NCBI GenBank assembly: GCA_039196715.1
Contig: JBCCUP010000025.1
Location: 1-59,870 of the forward strand
Length of the DNA stretch: 59,870 bases
Direction: 5' to 3'
Source: Pseudomonadota bacterium
Lineage (GTDB): Bacteria; Pseudomonadota; Gammaproteobacteria; CALCKW01
The notes below the pieces were generated by a model. The model saw only the letters and a list, made by a program, of their open reading frames with translations, did not search any database and had not been told where the DNA came from. This document shows positions 42,900-52,409 of the stretch, piece by piece (within the stretch, counting starts at the first letter, position 1; every line of letters begins with the position of its first letter). The translations under genes were made by a program, and so were the position numbers.

Positions 42900-45055
42900 C
42901 CGCCGCGCAGCCGCACACGTGGCCCGTCTGCGGCGTCACAGGTACGCAGCTCGCCGATCCAAGCCCACGTCGGATGCGCCGCGCGCAGCGCGTCAACCCG
43001 ATCAGGCGGCACGGCCGCGAGCAGACCACCGCTCGTTTGTGGGTCGAGGCACAGCGCACCGAGCGCGTCGTCGCGGTCGCGGTCGGTCTCCGCGAGCAAG
43101 GGCAGCAGGGCGGGGTGCAAGGTGCTGCGCCAGCCTGACGCAAAGAGCTCGAGGGCCCCGGCGATCGCCGGCACCGAATCGAGGTCCACTGCCGCGGCGA
43201 GGTTCGTGCCGTCGAGCATCTCCAACAGGTGACCGAGCAGCCCGTAGCCAGTCACGTCCGTCAGCGCGTTGGCCTCGGCCAGCGCTACGCTGGCCGCGCG
43301 GTTGTCGTTCAGCATGAGTCGCATCGCCGACTCGATGGCCGCTGCCGGTGCGTCGCCAACCTGGTTGGCCGCGAGGATCACCCCGGTGCCGAGCGCCTGC
43401 GTCAACACCAGGTGATCGCCGGCGCGCGCAGTGTGCTTGGCCAGCGCGACGCCGGCTGGCACCTCACCGGTCACCGCGATGCCGAGGTGCGTCTCCACGC
43501 CCTCACTGCTGTGCCCACCGCCGAGCACACAGCGCTGCTCGTGCAGGGCATCCGCGACACCGGAGAGGATCCGGCGGTGATCCCGGGCCTGCAATCGCGG
43601 GTGGTTGTGGGCGAGATTGACCCAGACCAGCGCGCTGAGCGGTTCGGCCCCCATCGCGTAGACGTCGCTCAGAGCGTGGTTGGCTGCGATGCGGCCCAGA
43701 CGGTAGCCGTCGTCCGTGAACGCGCGAAACCCGTCAAGTGACTGCACCGTGTCGCGCCCCGCGGTCGGCCGCCAGCGCGCTGCGTCCTCGGCCTGTGCCA
43801 AAGCCGGCACCACCTGAGGGTTGTCGAACACCGGCAGCGCCGACACGGTGCCACTGACCACCGCGGGTCCGAGCTTGCTGGCACACCCGGCGCAGTGCAT
43901 GGCGTCCTTCGGGGCCGACGCCGACTGTGCCATCGCGCTGCCGGCGGTGGCCACGCGGGTCATGAAGGCGCGGTCGATCCGGTCCTTCCACTGCCACACC
44001 CACGCGCCGCTGACGCTCAGGCCGTGCCGCGTGCCCACGGCCCGTTTGCTGCCGAGTGACAGCAGCGAGAGGAACTGGCGTTGCAGGCGGATCGGTTTCA
44101 GCGGCTTCTCGGCGGCAGTGCGCCGCAGGTTTTCCGTCAGGGTCGGTGCCTGGCGTACGGCGTACACGCCGGCCTTGGGCCGCGGGTCAAAGGGCATGTG
44201 GGCGATGTCGCCCGCGGCGAAGACGAACGGGTGCGACACACTGCGCAAGGTCGGGTCGACCGTGATGAACCCGCGTTCATCGGTTTCAAGGCCCGATGCA
44301 GCGGGCCAACTCGGCGCCGCCGCCGACGTGCACCACAAGATGTGGTCGAGCGCGAGCGCCTCGCCGGCGGTGCTGTGCAAGGCACCGTCGGTGACTTCGC
44401 TCACCCGAAAACCGGGGTGGCGTTCGATGGCGTGGGCGGTCAGGGCCGCGTCGACGGTGCGCACCACCGAGGACGGGTAGCCCGAGACGGGGGCGGCGTC
44501 CGGGAACACCAGGTGCATGCGCACGGCCCCGACCGCGCGCAGCCGGTGTGCGATCGCGAGCGCGAGTTCGGTGCCGCCCGCACCGGCGCCCACCACGCCG
44601 ATGTGCAACGACGGCGCGTCGCCCCGCGCAACGTCGTCGAGCACGGCTTGCCAACGCGCGGCGAACCCACTGACCGGCTTCACCCCGACCGCGTGTGCTG
44701 CGGCCCCGGGCGTGGACGTGTCCGGGCGCGAGCCGGTGTCGACCGAAAGCCAGTCAAACGCCACCGGTGCGCCGTGCTCCAGCAGCACGTTGCGCGCATC
44801 GAGGTCGAGAGCAGTGGCACGCGCGTGCACCCAGCGAATCCCGCACCGTTGGCAGAGCCGGTTCAGGTCGATGTGCGTCTCTTCGAAACTGTAGTGGCCG
44901 GCCACGTAACCCGGCAGCATGCCGGAGTAGGGCGTCAGCGTCTGCTCGGAGACGAGCGTGATGCGCGTGTTGGGTGCGGGGCGCATGGCAAGCTCGCGGA
45001 TCGCGAGCACATGCGCGTGGCCGCCACCGAGCAGCACCAGGTCGCGCGTGCTCAC
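42896..45055 (-). CDS. selD: Selenide, water dikinase fused to an N-terminal FAD/NAD(P)H dehydrogenase-like domain
   Basis: A 719-residue bifunctional protein. Residues about 1-370 form a pyridine-nucleotide-disulfide-type oxidoreductase related to NADH dehydrogenase II: DLVLLGGGHAHVLAIREL, LTPYSGMLPGYVAG, HIGVVGAGAGGTELALAIA and VFAAGDIAHM. Residues about 385-719 are selenophosphate synthetase: MHCAGCASKLGP with the essential Cys position, FTDDGYRLGRIAANHALSDV, CVLGGGHSSEGVE, LTDVTGYGLLGHLLEML and LDPQTSGGLLAAVP. It makes selenophosphate; the oxidoreductase probably supplies or channels reduced selenium. Its stop and start overlap the neighbours by four bases. Such fusions are known in several Pseudomonadota. 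No in-frame UGA was seen. Confidence 0.92.
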   Translation of the reverse strand: MSTRDLVLLGGGHAHVLAIRELAMRPAPNTRITLVSEQTLTPYSGMLPGYVAGHYSFEETHIDLNRLCQRCGIRWVHARATALDLDARNVLLEHGAPVAFDWLSVDTGSRPDTSTPGAAAHAVGVKPVSGFAARWQAVLDDVARGDAPSLHIGVVGAGAGGTELALAIAHRLRAVGAVRMHLVFPDAAPVSGYPSSVVRTVDAALTAHAIERHPGFRVSEVTDGALHSTAGEALALDHILWCTSAAAPSWPAASGLETDERGFITVDPTLRSVSHPFVFAAGDIAHMPFDPRPKAGVYAVRQAPTLTENLRRTAAEKPLKPIRLQRQFLSLLSLGSKRAVGTRHGLSVSGAWVWQWKDRIDRAFMTRVATAGSAMAQSASAPKDAMHCAGCASKLGPAVVSGTVSALPVFDNPQVVPALAQAEDAARWRPTAGRDTVQSLDGFRAFTDDGYRLGRIAANHALSDVYAMGAEPLSALVWVNLAHNHPRLQARDHRRILSGVADALHEQRCVLGGGHSSEGVETHLGIAVTGEVPAGVALAKHTARAGDHLVLTQALGTGVILAANQVGDAPAAAIESAMRLMLNDNRAASVALAEANALTDVTGYGLLGHLLEMLDGTNLAAAVDLDSVPAIAGALELFASGWRSTLHPALLPLLAETDRDRDDALGALCLDPQTSGGLLAAVPPDRVDALRAAHPTWAWIGELRTCDAADGPRVRLRGG

Positions 45056-46143
45056 TGCCGTTGCTGCCCGAGCCAGTCGAGGATTTCGTCGTGCTCGCCG
45101 GTGAACACCGGCTGGACAGGCCGTGACCGCGCCTTGTGGTCGTAGAGCCGATCGTAGTAGCGCGACAGCAGCGTGGCGATGATCGCATCGAAACCGGCCG
45201 TGTCGGCGCCGCTTTGCAACGCGTGCACCGCACCCGGGACCGCCGCGACCAGGTCATCGGTCTGCGCGCCGCCGAGACGGCGCCGGATGCGTTCGAGGTT
45301 GGCGACCACGAAACGGCTCAATGCCGCGTAGGGGTCGTCGTGATCCTGGCCGCGGAAATGCGCCAGGGCGTGATCGACGTAGTCGTGGCGGAGGCGCGCC
45401 ACGCGGGCGTCAAACGGGGCGACCAGGGCCACGCTGTCGGCCGCCTGCATCGCCTCCTGAAGTGGCACCGGGATGAACAGGCGTCCGATCAGTTGCGACT
45501 CTGCCTCGATCAGCACCGGTGCCTCGCCGGACGACGCGAGCAGCAGCCAGTCGAGCGTGATGCGGTTTTCGAAATCGATCTGACTGGGCTGGTCTTGGAA
45601 GGTCCCGCCGAACGCGCTGCCACGGTGCCGCGCGCGCCCCTCGAGATCGAGCGAGCGGCCCCAGGCGGTGATCAGCTCGGTTTTGCCGCAGCCGGTTTGC
45701 CCGGAGACCACGATCAGCGGGCTCGCGGCGCACAACCGGTCCAGCGTGGCGAGGTAATGGGCCCGCAACGCCTTGTAGCCGCCGCGCACCAGCGGGCAGT
45801 GCACATGCTGGTCGCTGAGCCAGGCCTGGGCCGTGCGTGACCGCAAGCCGCCGCGAAAACAGTAGAGGTAGCCTGAGGGGTGCGCGTTGGTGTGTGCTGT
45901 CCAGGCCGCAAGGCGTTGCGCGCGCACCGCCGGCGTCGCCATCGCCAGACCCCGTTCGATCGCCGCGTCCTGCCCGGCATCGGCGTACACGGTGCCGATC
46001 TCGGCACGCTGATCGTCGTCGAGGATTGGCAGGTTCACCGCGCCGGGCACGGCGCCACGGGTGAATTCCACCGGTGCGCGCACGTCGAGGAAAGCCGGCT
46101 GTGACAGCAACAGCGCATCCGTGACGTCGACATCCTCTCGCAC
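45052..46143 (-). CDS. mnmH: tRNA 2-selenouridine synthase
   Basis: Converts 2-thiouridine at the wobble position of certain tRNAs to 2-selenouridine using selenophosphate. The 363-residue protein has an N-terminal rhodanese domain (FLDVRAPVEFTRGAVPGAVN; active Cys in YLYCFRGGLRSR) and a P-loop domain (LIVVSGQTGCGKTELI), then GSAFGGTFQDQPSQ and IDFENRI, all typical of MnmH/SelU. It is the first gene of the selenium operon, directly overlapping the selD fusion. No selA, selB or tRNA-Sec is in the window, so selenium may be used here for tRNA only. Confidence 0.94.
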   Translation of the reverse strand: MREDVDVTDALLLSQPAFLDVRAPVEFTRGAVPGAVNLPILDDDQRAEIGTVYADAGQDAAIERGLAMATPAVRAQRLAAWTAHTNAHPSGYLYCFRGGLRSRTAQAWLSDQHVHCPLVRGGYKALRAHYLATLDRLCAASPLIVVSGQTGCGKTELITAWGRSLDLEGRARHRGSAFGGTFQDQPSQIDFENRITLDWLLLASSGEAPVLIEAESQLIGRLFIPVPLQEAMQAADSVALVAPFDARVARLRHDYVDHALAHFRGQDHDDPYAALSRFVVANLERIRRRLGGAQTDDLVAAVPGAVHALQSGADTAGFDAIIATLLSRYYDRLYDHKARSRPVQPVFTGEHDEILDWLGQQRQ

Positions 46144-46225
46144 GGTGGACCCAGGTGGCGTGTGAACGCATAGTATGGCGTACGCCGGAACGCGTGTCCG
46201 GTTTCACCTGCCACAGGAGACCACG

Positions 46226-47416
46226 GTGAGCGCGAACAGCGGCAGCGCCAGGCAACCGAAGGACCCGGTCCACCTCGGCAACTGGCGACAGGCACCCCAC
46301 TGCCGCTGGGCTTTCAACCACGTGCGGGAGATCGTGCCGGCGGCGCCGATCCTGCGCGACCGACGTGCGAAGCGCCCACTGCGGGACACGTCGACAGCAC
46401 TCGACGGCATCCGGTTCACCGGGCACAGCAGCGCAACACTCACTGCGGCGCAGTGGTTGGACCAGGGTGCCGTCGACGCGGTCGTTGCGCTGCACGGTGA
46501 CAGGGTGGTGCACGAGTGGTACGCCGCCGGGCAGGGCCCGGCCCTGCCACACATCCTGATGTCGGTCTCAAAATCCGTGTTGGGGCTGCTCGCGGGGGCG
46601 GTGTTGTCGGAGACCGGCACACGTGCAGACACACCGGTCGTCAGCGTGCTGCCGGAACTCGCCGGCAGTGCCTGGGACGGGGCTACCCTGCGGCAGGCGC
46701 TCGATATGCAAGTCAGCATCCGGTTCGAGGAGAATTACCTCGCGACCGACGGTGCCATCATCGAATACCGCAAAGCGCAGGGCTGGAATCCACTCGGACC
46801 GGGTGAACAACCCAGTGATTTGCGCACGTTCTTCCCGCGTCTCCGCGCGGGCGAGGGCGAGCACGGCGGGCCTTTCCACTACGTGTCGCCAAACACGGAC
46901 ATGATGGCCTGGGCGCTCGAACGCGTCAGCGGTACGCGCTACAACGAGCTGCTCACGTCCGTGCTCTGGCAGCCGATGGCGGCCGAGGAAGACGCCTACA
47001 TCACGGTCGATCGCCTCGGGGCGCCGCGCGCGGCGGGCGGTGTCTGTGCAACGGCACGGGATCTCGCGCGCCTCGGCCTGGTGGTGTGCCAGGAGGGCAC
47101 CCTCGCAGGCCGCCAGGTGCTGCCCGCGGACTGGGTGCGTGACACCCTCGGCGGCGGCGACCGGGACGCGTTCGCGCGCGGCGATTTTCGCGATAAGTTG
47201 CCCGGCGCCCCGATCAGCTACCGCAACTACTGTTACTGGAATGCCTGTGCCGAACCCTACCTGTTCGGCGTCGGCATCCATGGCCAGGCCTGGGTGATCG
47301 ACCCGCAGCGCGCGCTCGTGGTGGCAGTGCAGAGCAGCCACGGTGACCCGCAGCCCGACGGCGCGATCGCCAACGCCATCGGCTTCTTCTCGGCGGTGCG
47401 CGACCACCTGGGCTGA
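46226..47416 (+). CDS. Serine beta-lactamase-fold hydrolase (class C/esterase type)
   Basis: A 396-residue penicillin-binding-protein/beta-lactamase-fold hydrolase. The nucleophile motif is LMSVSKSVLGLL (SxxK), and FHYVSPNTDMMAWALE supplies the Tyr/Asn element. C-terminal strands include FGVGIHGQAWVIDPQ, where HGQ replaces the KTG triad; this is usual for esterase or peptidase members rather than true beta-lactamases. No signal peptide, so probably cytoplasmic. The GTG at 46226 has CAGGAGA upstream. Divergent from mnmH. Resistance function should not be assumed. Confidence 0.85.
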   Translation: MSANSGSARQPKDPVHLGNWRQAPHCRWAFNHVREIVPAAPILRDRRAKRPLRDTSTALDGIRFTGHSSATLTAAQWLDQGAVDAVVALHGDRVVHEWYAAGQGPALPHILMSVSKSVLGLLAGAVLSETGTRADTPVVSVLPELAGSAWDGATLRQALDMQVSIRFEENYLATDGAIIEYRKAQGWNPLGPGEQPSDLRTFFPRLRAGEGEHGGPFHYVSPNTDMMAWALERVSGTRYNELLTSVLWQPMAAEEDAYITVDRLGAPRAAGGVCATARDLARLGLVVCQEGTLAGRQVLPADWVRDTLGGGDRDAFARGDFRDKLPGAPISYRNYCYWNACAEPYLFGVGIHGQAWVIDPQRALVVAVQSSHGDPQPDGAIANAIGFFSAVRDHLG

Positions 47417-47455
47417 GCGGATCGGCTGCCGAGCGCCACCGCCGGAGAAGCGGTG

Positions 47456-49702
47456 TCAGGGCTCGTCGGGGATTGGCGCCGGCGGCAGCCTGTTTTCGGT
47501 TGCCTCGTGCACCGCGGCGGCCGCGGCTTCCTGCACCGCGGGATTCTTGGCATCGGCGCCGAGCACCTCGACCTTGACGTTGCGCTCGGCGAAGGTCAGG
47601 CCATTTTTGTCGAAGATGTCGCGCACCTTCATGTAGGCGTCACGTCGAATCACCCATTGCTCGCCGGGTCTTGCCATGAACTTCACGCCGATGACCATGT
47701 TGAACTCCTCCATCCGCCGCACGCCCTGGGATTTCAACGTCTGGATGATGCTGTCGCCGTAGTCTTCGTTGGCCTTGAGCTCGGCACCCACCTGCTTGAT
47801 CAGTTTTTTAACCAGTTTCAGGTCGGTTTCAAACGGCACCCGAAACTCGAGTTTCATGATCACCCAGTCGCGTGAGTGGTTGGTCAGCGATTTCAGCTCG
47901 CCAAAGGGAATGGTGTGAACCGCACCACGGTGATGGCGTACACGCAGAGAGCGGATCGACATCGATTCAACCGTGCCGCGCAGGTTTTCGATCTCGATGT
48001 ATTCGCCGATCCGAAAGGCGTCGTCAATCAGAAAGAAGATGCCGGACACGATGTCGCGCACCAGAGCCTGTGCACCAAAGCCCACGGCCACGCCGAGCAC
48101 ACCGGCCCCGGCGATCAGTGGCGCGATATTCACGCCGAGCGAGGACAGCACGGTCAGCCCGACCATGATCAACAGCGTGATCATCAGCACGGAACGCAGC
48201 AGCGGCAGCAAGGTGGCCATCCGCGCCTCGGGGCCGGGCGCACGGCCGTCGGTCGGCGGCTCATAGTCCGCCAGTCGCCGGTCGATTGCGGTCTTGGCCC
48301 ACACCCAGACGAGATCCGCCAGCAGCGCTGCTGCGATCACATCAATCACGATGCCGAACACCATGCCACCGAAACTGCTGTCTCGGCTCATGCTGTAGAA
48401 GTCCGAGCCCCAGACCCAGAGCAATAACAACAACGCGCCGGCAACCAGGATGAAACGCAGCAGACGGTGAGCCACAGGTCGGTAGTTGCCGAAGTCACGT
48501 TGCCTCAAGGCCGCATCGTGCTCGCGCGCATCGGCGTCGGATTCGCCGTCCGCCGCCGCATTGGCGGCCTCGGCTTGCCTGGCCAGGTGCGTGCGCTCGG
48601 CCTGGTTGAAGAGGTCGTTGATCGTGACGCCCGCCAGGCTCAACACCAACGGCACCAGGCCCACAACCACGACCGTGCCGGCAAAGCGCGGTGCACCGAT
48701 CAACCACAGCACGTAGGTGAACAGCGTCAACACGGTCACGTACACCGGCCAGGCGTAGCTTGTCGGTGTGGTGATCCCTTTCGCTGCCCGGTATCCGGTG
48801 TAGGTGTGCCAGGTCGCGCCGATCACGACCGCCGCGCACACCGCGCCCGCGAGGGCGGTGACAGCGAGTGCAGCGGCATCGCTGTCCGGGCTGCCCGAGC
48901 GCTGCAAGGCAAGCGCACTGAGGTTGGCGCCAGCGATGCAGGTCAGGCTGCTCGCTACGGCGCCGACGTTCCAGCGGTGATTGACCTTGGCGAAGGCGGT
49001 GGTCAGGTTGAGCAGGCGCAGGCGCGGTGAGTTGGGAGCCAGCACGTAGCGCGACAAGGTGGAAAGTACGCGTGTCGTCAACACCACGGCGAGCGTCGTC
49101 AGCACCAGTTCCGCCATCGCCTGTTGCCAATCGAACAGCAGGTAGGCGCCGAGTGCACCGACGGCAAAGGCCGCTTGACCACCGATCATGAGTGCCGCGC
49201 GTTTGCTGGCCGCGACGACTCGCGCGTTCAGGGTGGGCATCACCGCCAGGGACAATCGTGTGCGCGCCCCGTCGGTGAATTGGCGGTAGAGCCACTCGAA
49301 ACTCGCCCCGACGAACAGAAAGATCAACAGGTAGATGGCACCACGAAGAATCTCGGTGCGGCTGAGGTTGCCGACCCAGGCATCACGCACCCGGGCCGGC
49401 AGGGTCGGTAGCTCCGGCGCGACACGGGCGAGCACGCGGATGCGTTGCCGCAGACTGTCGAAGGTCGAACTCATGGGCATGTCGGCGTGTGCCTCGACGG
49501 CGTCGACCGGTCCCTCCTGAGGCTCGGCGCGCTGCCGCAACCACAACTCGACCTCGGGCTCGGACAGCAGCTCGAGAAACTGTTCCACCTTTGCGGGCGT
49601 CTCGACGTCGCCGGTACCGTGGTGGTCGGCCACAGCGACTGGCGCAACCCACAACACCAGCGCCAGTGCGCCGAACCCGCGCGCGCACCACCAGCGGGTC
49701 AC
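47456..49702 (-). CDS. MscS-family mechanosensitive channel with long N-terminal part
   Basis: A 748-residue membrane protein. Signal-peptide-like start (ALALVLWVAPVAVA), a periplasmic helical region, about ten hydrophobic segments, and a C-terminal MscS domain: IAPLIAGAGVLGVAVGFGAQ (pore helix TM3), then DIVSGIFFLIDDAFRIGEYI, GTVESMSIRSLRVRHHRGAV and IPFGELKSLTNHSRDW. A charged linker RTHLARQAEAANAAADG sits between membrane blocks. The length matches MscM/YbiO-like channels. GTG at 49702 overlaps the stop of the membrane ferredoxin gene, so the frame upstream of it is not coding. It probably releases osmolytes or couples membrane tension to the operon's redox or nucleotide genes. Confidence 0.9.
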   Translation of the reverse strand: MTRWWCARGFGALALVLWVAPVAVADHHGTGDVETPAKVEQFLELLSEPEVELWLRQRAEPQEGPVDAVEAHADMPMSSTFDSLRQRIRVLARVAPELPTLPARVRDAWVGNLSRTEILRGAIYLLIFLFVGASFEWLYRQFTDGARTRLSLAVMPTLNARVVAASKRAALMIGGQAAFAVGALGAYLLFDWQQAMAELVLTTLAVVLTTRVLSTLSRYVLAPNSPRLRLLNLTTAFAKVNHRWNVGAVASSLTCIAGANLSALALQRSGSPDSDAAALAVTALAGAVCAAVVIGATWHTYTGYRAAKGITTPTSYAWPVYVTVLTLFTYVLWLIGAPRFAGTVVVVGLVPLVLSLAGVTINDLFNQAERTHLARQAEAANAAADGESDADAREHDAALRQRDFGNYRPVAHRLLRFILVAGALLLLLWVWGSDFYSMSRDSSFGGMVFGIVIDVIAAALLADLVWVWAKTAIDRRLADYEPPTDGRAPGPEARMATLLPLLRSVLMITLLIMVGLTVLSSLGVNIAPLIAGAGVLGVAVGFGAQALVRDIVSGIFFLIDDAFRIGEYIEIENLRGTVESMSIRSLRVRHHRGAVHTIPFGELKSLTNHSRDWVIMKLEFRVPFETDLKLVKKLIKQVGAELKANEDYGDSIIQTLKSQGVRRMEEFNMVIGVKFMARPGEQWVIRRDAYMKVRDIFDKNGLTFAERNVKVEVLGADAKNPAVQEAAAAAVHEATENRLPPAPIPDEP

Positions 49703-50796
49703 GCCGAAACTTCCGGTGTCGAAGCCACATCGCGCTCGGGCAGATCCCGCTCGCTGAGGTCGGCCAGCAACAGCGTGTGCACCGTGAACCGGCCCGACGG
49801 CAGCGCAAGTTGGCACGCCAGCCGTTCGCCGCGTGCAGCGTGCCCCGGGGAGACCTGGTCGAGCGTGTCCGTCTCGATTCTGCTGGCCGGTGGCAGCGGG
49901 GCGTTACCGTCGAGTCGCACGCGACAGGTGCCGCAGCGTCCGCGTCCGCGACACTGATTGGGGTGTGGAATGCCGTGTTCGTTGGCGATCTCGAGCAGAT
50001 TCAAACCGGGTCTGGAGTTGACGGTTTCGCCGGTGTCGAATTGCAGCGTCACGGTGTCGCCCTGCGACACCCGGTACACCCGCAGGGCCCGCGCCGCAAG
50101 CGTCAAACCCAGCACAACAAAGTAGCCAGTCACGAGGTTCTGGATCAGCGACACCAGAAACTGCACACCATCGCGGTAGACCGTCAGCGTGAACAGCGAA
50201 CGTGTCGTGCCACGACTCATGGCAATGACCTGATTGCCTGCCTCGACGAAACCGAGCAGTGCGAGTATCGGAATTGCCACGACAAGCGGGTTGACGAACG
50301 GCGCCCAACGCGGCCAGTTATCGCGCAGCCGCAACCACGTCAACAGGCCGATGCAACCGTGGATCCAGACGACAATGACGATGACGACCTGCCAGAACCC
50401 GTCCATCGGGATCAGGTTCCAGAAGTAGTCGAGCATGACCGTGAAGGTCGGTTTGACCCCGAACACGCGCTCGAAGTTGGCCATGACCACCACGTGTGGT
50501 AACAACAGCGGCACCACGAGGTACGCGGACAGAAACTGCACGCTGTCACCCGTGCGCATGCTGAGGGTGTTTCGGTGGTAGAGCGCCACCATCCCCAACA
50601 CCAGGTGTATCAGAAAAGCGATACCCAGCGTGATGCTGCCGGTGGCGTTTCGCCATGGCGCCATCAGCGTGTGGTGCGCAGTCTCCATCGCACCAAGCGA
50701 GACCAGACCGAAGGACAGGGTCAGCAAATGACAGGTCGTGAACACGAAGAGATACAACCCGGTCAGGATGCGCAAGGTTCGGATGGCGGATTGCAT
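49699..50796 (-). CDS. Membrane protein with C-terminal plant-type [2Fe-2S] ferredoxin domain
   Basis: A 365-residue protein: six hydrophobic segments in residues 1-240 with several conserved-looking His (TTCHLLTL, TAHHTLM, FLIHLVLG, WIHGCIG) that could bind heme, then a ferredoxin domain. The cluster cysteines are in HPNQCRGRGRCGTCRVRL, with the fourth Cys in RLACQLALP. The same membrane-plus-ferredoxin arrangement is known to me as the N-terminal part of some bacterial class III adenylate cyclases; here the cyclase domain is absent. It is 30 bases downstream of AMP nucleosidase and overlaps the MscS gene. Electron partner unknown. Confidence 0.82.
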   Translation of the reverse strand: MQSAIRTLRILTGLYLFVFTTCHLLTLSFGLVSLGAMETAHHTLMAPWRNATGSITLGIAFLIHLVLGMVALYHRNTLSMRTGDSVQFLSAYLVVPLLLPHVVVMANFERVFGVKPTFTVMLDYFWNLIPMDGFWQVVIVIVVWIHGCIGLLTWLRLRDNWPRWAPFVNPLVVAIPILALLGFVEAGNQVIAMSRGTTRSLFTLTVYRDGVQFLVSLIQNLVTGYFVVLGLTLAARALRVYRVSQGDTVTLQFDTGETVNSRPGLNLLEIANEHGIPHPNQCRGRGRCGTCRVRLDGNAPLPPASRIETDTLDQVSPGHAARGERLACQLALPSGRFTVHTLLLADLSERDLPERDVASTPEVSA

Positions 50797-50825
50797 GTCG
50801 GCGACCCCGTTTGGTGGCGGTGTGC

Positions 50826-52328
50826 TTACTTGAACGCGGTCTCGGTGAAACTGCGCAACTTGCGTGAGTGCAGCCTTTCGAGTGGCATGCGACTGAGTTT
50901 TTGCAGGGTCAGTATGCCGATGCGCAGATGCTGGTCGACCTGTCTGCGGTAGAAGTCGGACGCCATGCCCGGCAGCTTCAGTTCACCGTGCAAGGGCTTG
51001 TCGGACACGCACAGCAGTGTGCCGTACGGCACGCGAAAACGGAATCCGTTGGCCGCGATGGTCGCCGATTCCATGTCGAGTGCGATCGCACGTGACTGCG
51101 ACAAGCGGCGCACGGGGTCACTCTGGTCACGCAACTCCCAGTTGCGGTCGGCGATGGTGGCGACCGTGCCGGTGCGCATGATGCGCTTGAGCTCGAAACC
51201 GGTCAGCCCGGTGATCTCGGCGACGGCCTCCTCGAGTGCCACCTGGGTTTCGGCAAGTGCCGGCACCGGCACCGAGGCGGGCAGGTCGGTGTCGAGCACG
51301 TGGTCCTCGCGCACGTAGGCGTGGGCGAGGACGTAGTCGCCCAACCGTTGCGTCTTGCGCAAGCCCGCGCAGTGGCCGAGCATCAGCCAGGCGTCGGGGC
51401 GCAACACACCGATGTGGTCCGTGATGGTCTTGGCGTTCGACGGGCCGACGCCGATGTTCACGAGCGTGATGCCCTGGCCGTCCGGTTTGACCAGGTGGTA
51501 GGCCGGCATTTGCGGCGGCCGTGGCGGCGGCGTGCCCTCGGCGTCGTCCGGCGTGCCTGCACGCGTGATCACGTTGCCGGGTGCAACGAAGGCCGCGTAG
51601 CCGGCATCGGGGTCGGCCATGCAGGCTTCGGCAAAGGCACAGAAGCCGTCGACGTAGAACTGGTAGTTGGTGAACAGCACGAAGTTCTGGAAGTGCTCCG
51701 GGCGGGTCGCGGTGTAGTGCGCGAGGCGTGCGAGCGAGTAGTCGACACGCTGTGCCGTGAACGGCGCCAGCGGCAGCGGCACACCGGCCGCCGGCGTGTG
51801 GGTGCCGTTGACGATGTGGTCGTCGATGGTGGCGAGTTCGGGCACGTCGAACAGGTCGCGCAGCGGCACCTCGCGCACGGTTTCGTTGTCGGCCCGAATG
51901 TGCGCGTCGTCGCCGAACGCAAAGTGCAGGGGAATCGGTGTGGTCGACTGGCCCACGGTCACGTCGACCTTGTAGTTGCGGATCACCAACCCGAGCTGAT
52001 CAACGAGGTAGGACCGGAACAGATCCGGTCGTGTGATCGTCGAGGCGTAGACCCCGGGCTCGGGCACGTGGCCGTAGGAGAGGCGCGTGTCGACCTGGGC
52101 GTAGGAGCTGATCGAGACCCGCACCTCGGGGTACCAGGCGCGAAACCGGCTCGCGCCGACGTCGTCACCGGCAGCAAAGCGACGAAAGGCCTCCGAGATG
52201 AAATGCGTGTGCTCGCGGTAGCGTTCGATCAGCGCCTCGACCGCGTCCTCGGCCCGATCGAATCGCTGGTCGTCCCGTCGAGGCGGTGAGAGTGCGGGAC
52301 CGTGCCCGTTGTGTTCTGGTGAATCCAT
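50826..52328 (-). CDS. amn: AMP nucleosidase
   Basis: Hydrolyses AMP to adenine and ribose-5-phosphate. A 500-residue protein with an N-terminal AMN domain (RFRAWYPEVRVSISSYAQVD, YASTITRPDLFRSYL) and a C-terminal nucleoside-phosphorylase fold: ITLVNIGVGPSNAKTITDH, WLMLGHCAGLRKTQRLGDY, IALDMESATIAANGF and LCVSDKPLHGELKLPG. These match enterobacterial Amn closely. The ATG at 52328 gives the usual length; the open frame beyond it runs antisense through the next gene and is not coding. First gene of an operon with the membrane ferredoxin and MscS channel. Confidence 0.93.
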   Translation of the reverse strand: MDSPEHNGHGPALSPPRRDDQRFDRAEDAVEALIERYREHTHFISEAFRRFAAGDDVGASRFRAWYPEVRVSISSYAQVDTRLSYGHVPEPGVYASTITRPDLFRSYLVDQLGLVIRNYKVDVTVGQSTTPIPLHFAFGDDAHIRADNETVREVPLRDLFDVPELATIDDHIVNGTHTPAAGVPLPLAPFTAQRVDYSLARLAHYTATRPEHFQNFVLFTNYQFYVDGFCAFAEACMADPDAGYAAFVAPGNVITRAGTPDDAEGTPPPRPPQMPAYHLVKPDGQGITLVNIGVGPSNAKTITDHIGVLRPDAWLMLGHCAGLRKTQRLGDYVLAHAYVREDHVLDTDLPASVPVPALAETQVALEEAVAEITGLTGFELKRIMRTGTVATIADRNWELRDQSDPVRRLSQSRAIALDMESATIAANGFRFRVPYGTLLCVSDKPLHGELKLPGMASDFYRRQVDQHLRIGILTLQKLSRMPLERLHSRKLRSFTETAFK

Positions 52329-52409
52329 GGCGCAGTATGGGGGATCTCGGTGGCAAGGGGACGGCCAGCGGGAGCGCGTGATCGCCGTGTAGCAGAGGAG
52401 TGTAGTGGA

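Noticed and set aside
42896-45055. Selenocysteine in SelD
   Set aside because: The reading frame contains no internal UGA; the active-site region carries ordinary cysteines.
46226-47416. True class C beta-lactamase (resistance gene)
   Set aside because: No signal peptide, and HGQ replaces the KTG-type triad; it fits esterase-like members of the fold better.
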